Assembly: GCA_904394195.1 (NCBI GenBank)
Contig: CAJFNH010000025.1
Location: forward strand, 1-15,444
Reading direction: 5' to 3'
Length of the DNA: 15,444 nt
Origin: Candidatus Gallimonas caecicola
GTDB lineage: Bacteria > Bacillota > Clostridia > Christensenellales > Borkfalkiaceae
Shown: positions 12,858 to 15,444 of the stretch, piece after piece
Layout of the letters: each line of letters opens with the position of its first letter
Position numbering within the stretch: the stretch's first letter is position 1
Made by a program: the position numbers and the translations under genes
Notes under the pieces: generated by a model
Told to the model about the DNA's origin: nothing
Seen by the model: only the letters and a program-made list of their open reading frames with translations
The model's database searches: none

Positions 12858-15444
12858 GGAAGCGGGAATACCGTGCTTTCGGGCGCTGCGGTCGCGGTCT
12901 CCAAGTACAGCGGCACGACCGCGCTGACCGTCAACCTTAATGGCGGCACGCTCGAAGGGCTGTATGCGCTCTATGAAGCCGAACTCAACGCAACGGAATC
13001 CGAAGTGACCGACCTTACTCTTTCCGTCACCGACGGCACTTATAACGGCAACGTCGCAAGCGAGAATGTCGAGGACTTCATCTCGGGCGGCAGCTTCAGC
13101 GTGATGCCCGGGCTCGGGTACTTCGCGCCGGACTACATCGCCGAATACAATGCCGATACGGGTATGTATGAGACGACGAAAGGCTCCTGGGCGGCGTTCA
13201 TCGACGCAGTCGGCTATGCCTCCCTTGCGGACGCGCTCCGCGCAGCCGTGGACGGCGACGTCATCGTGCTGAACGACAACATCGGCAGCGAAGAGGATCC
13301 CGCAATGGCGGAAGCGATCGTCGTTGACAAGGCGGGCGCGGAGATCACGCTCGATCTGAACGGCAAGAGCGTCTATGTGACGAACGGCTATAACGGCGTC
13401 AACGACGGGCTCAAGTTCATCAGCCTCAAGGCGGGTACGCTCAACGTCATCAACTCCCAAGCGGAGGGCGGCGTTATCTCGGCTTCGGGCCGCACGTTCC
13501 AGATCGTTCCCGAAACGAAGGACGAGGCAAAACTCGTGCTCGGGGAGGGCGTGAAGGTGCACGCCGTCGGCGGGCCCGCGGTGTTCATCATGCCGGACGG
13601 CGAGGCGAACGTTTCGGACGGCTCGGCGTACTATGCAGTCCTTGAGAGTGCGGCAGACCTGTCTACGGACAGCGCCTACGGCGCGATCCAGGGCAACGGC
13701 ACGGCGCACGGAACGTTCATCACCATCAACGGCGGAACGCTGTCGTCGCAGGGCAACGTCATCTATCATCCTCAATACGGCAAACTCGTCATCAACGGCG
13801 GTACGTTTGAGAGCCCCGTTGCGGGCGTTGAAGTGCGCGCGGGCGAGCTGATTGTCAATGGCGGCACGTTCAACATCGGCGGCACGTTCAAGTGCGAATA
13901 CAACAACAACGGTGCGACCATTGAGGGCGCTGCCATCGCGATCTCGCAGCACACCACAGATCTTCCGCTCAATGTCACCATTGCGGGCGGCACGTTCAAC
14001 CCGGATGCGGACGGCAAGGCGTTCTATCAGGCGGCGACCGTTCCCGCGAACAAGGCTCCCGTGACGGGCACGATCACGGGCGGCACATTCAACGGCGAAA
14101 TCGGGGCGGATACGCTCACGGGCTTCATCAAGGGCGGTATCTTCAGCGCCAAGCCCGCAGACAAGTTCGTCAACGAGGACTATGCGGCAGAGTGGAACAA
14201 CGGCTACTATGTGGCGGTGCAGTCCACGGCACTCAAGGAAGCGCGCCTCGCGGCGCAGGCTTCCGTGCGCGAATATGCCGCCGCCATGGGCATGACGTGG
14301 ACCTATGTCGCCGGACTTGCGGCGCAGGAGAGCGAGTCGGCGCTCAAGGATGAGGCGCAGGCGGTGCTCACCTCATTCGAAGCCATCGGCAAGGCGACGG
14401 CACCTTACCTTGTCTCGCAGGCGCATCTGGAAGCGCTCGATGCGGTCGATGCGCTGATCGCAGCGTTCGAGACGATGAAGGAGACGGCGCGCGCCGCCGT
14501 TGCAGACGCTGCAACGCAGGCGGGCATCACCGCTCCCACCGACCTCTATCTTGCGATCTACAGCGCGACCACGGAGGCGCAGCTTACACTGTACCGCGAC
14601 AACGCGCTTGCGGAGATCGCGGCGATCGACGGATATCTCACCGATATCGGCGATCAGGCAACGCAGCTCGGCGACCTTGCGCAGGCTTTGGAAGCGCTCA
14701 ACAGCGCGCTGCTCGGCTCGGAGAGCGACCCCGCGGACGACGGCATTCTCGGCGACGTGCTTGCCGCTATCGAGGCGGCGCAGTCGGCGATCGTCGGCGG
14801 CACGGAAGGGAGCGAGAGCTCGCAGTCGCTGGCTTCTATCTACGAATACTTGAGCACGACCATCAACAACGCGCTCACCTCTATCGAAGGGAAGATCGAC
14901 GGTATTTCCGGCAACCTCGGCGATGCGGCGCAGACGCTGGCCGACGCCGAAGCGGCGCTCGGGCAGCTCACGGGCGCGCTGCTGGACGGCTCGGGCAACC
15001 TTGCCGCTTCCATCACCACGGCGCAGAGCAACATCACGTCCATTTATAAACGTCTTGCTTCGCTCGGCACGGCGGACGGAGAGGATCTTGCAGCGCTCAT
15101 CGAGGGCATCGTCACCGACCTGGAGGGCGTGCAGACCACGGTGGACGGCATTGCGGACAGCGTGAGCGCCGCCACCGCAGTCGAGCAGGCAAAGACGGAC
15201 GCGCTGGCCGATATCAACGAGTGGATCAACAGCTATCTCGACAACATCCTCGGCGACGGCGCACAGGCGGGCGTCACCGTCTCGCGTGCGGCATATACTG
15301 CCGAAACGACGGACGGCGAACTGTATTCCAGACTTACGCAGGCGTTCGGCGAGGACAATGCAAACCTTGTTCTCAAGTATTATAACGAAGCGCTTGCCGC
15401 CATTGACGCGGCGACCACCGTCTCCGATGTGACTACGGCAGTTG
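12858..15444 (+). CDS. Giant surface protein, C-terminal continuation after the frameshift (runs off window)
   Basis: This frame has no stop from 12858 to the end of the window, 862 codons, and no credible start of its own: the first ATG in frame is at 13104, inside the repeat pattern and without a Shine-Dalgarno site. It is therefore the rest of the 9344 gene. From 12858 to about 14220 the beta-solenoid style continues (LNGGTLEG, INGGTF, VNGGTF, IAGGTF), with a fourth module opening YASLADALRAA near 13215. After about 14230 the sequence becomes alanine-rich and helical (LKEARLAAQASVREYAAA), with long hydrophobic heptad-like spacing and little aromatic content, as in coiled-coil stalks. The anchor is not in the window, so cell-wall attachment cannot be judged. 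Confidence 0.8.

Noticed and set aside
11042..12949. 635-codon minus-strand open frame opposite the giant gene
   Set aside because: It is a shadow of the repetitive coding strand, with no start signal or recognisable domain.

Overview
The window looks like a chromosomal segment of a fairly GC-rich member of the Bacillota, most likely a Clostridia-type gut bacterium. The support is gene order: tilS next to hpt, and prmA-rsmE-mtaB followed by a HIT gene, are both familiar Bacillota layouts. Shine-Dalgarno sites and sigma-A-type promoters also fit. Genus or family cannot be read from this sequence alone.

Layout. (1) 1-97, minus strand: an initiator tRNA-fMet gene with an encoded CCA, followed three bases later by the first 17 bases of a second tRNA cut by the window edge, with a clear promoter at 131-159. 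(2) 255-2106, plus: tilS and hpt, starting from a promoter placed so close to the tilS ATG that the mRNA should be leaderless. (3) 2245-3927, plus: a 560-residue protein joining a nitroreductase domain, a TIR domain and BspA-type leucine-rich repeats in one chain. This is the most unusual gene here. (4) 3995-4960, minus: two tandem paralogous small membrane proteins, ending at a hairpin shared with the TIR gene. (5) 5049-7939, plus: a tight translation/RNA-modification operon prmA-rsmE-mtaB. Its consensus promoter shares its -35 box, on the opposite strand, with the promoter of the membrane-protein pair, and prmA also appears leaderless. (6) 7940-8339: a non-coding array of about seven hairpin repeats with a period near 42 bases, leading into a HIT-family gene (8340-8672) and a strong terminator (8805-8847). 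(7) 9199-15444, plus: a promoter and a giant secreted protein of more than 2,000 residues, with a signal peptide, repeated beta-solenoid modules and a helical, coiled-coil-like C-terminal part that runs off the window. Its reading frame is broken once, near 12843-12857, and resumes in the +1 frame.

How the genes fit together. TilS (tRNA lysidine), PrmA (ribosomal protein L11 methylation), RsmE (16S rRNA methylation) and MtaB (tRNA methylthiolation) all serve translation, as do the tRNA genes. Hpt is purine salvage. The TIR fusion stands apart: it lies where ftsH commonly follows hpt, has a less GC-biased codon style, and combines two folds that handle nicotinamide dinucleotides with a repeat domain usually used for recognition. 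The giant surface-type protein is probably a cell-surface or adhesin-like factor.
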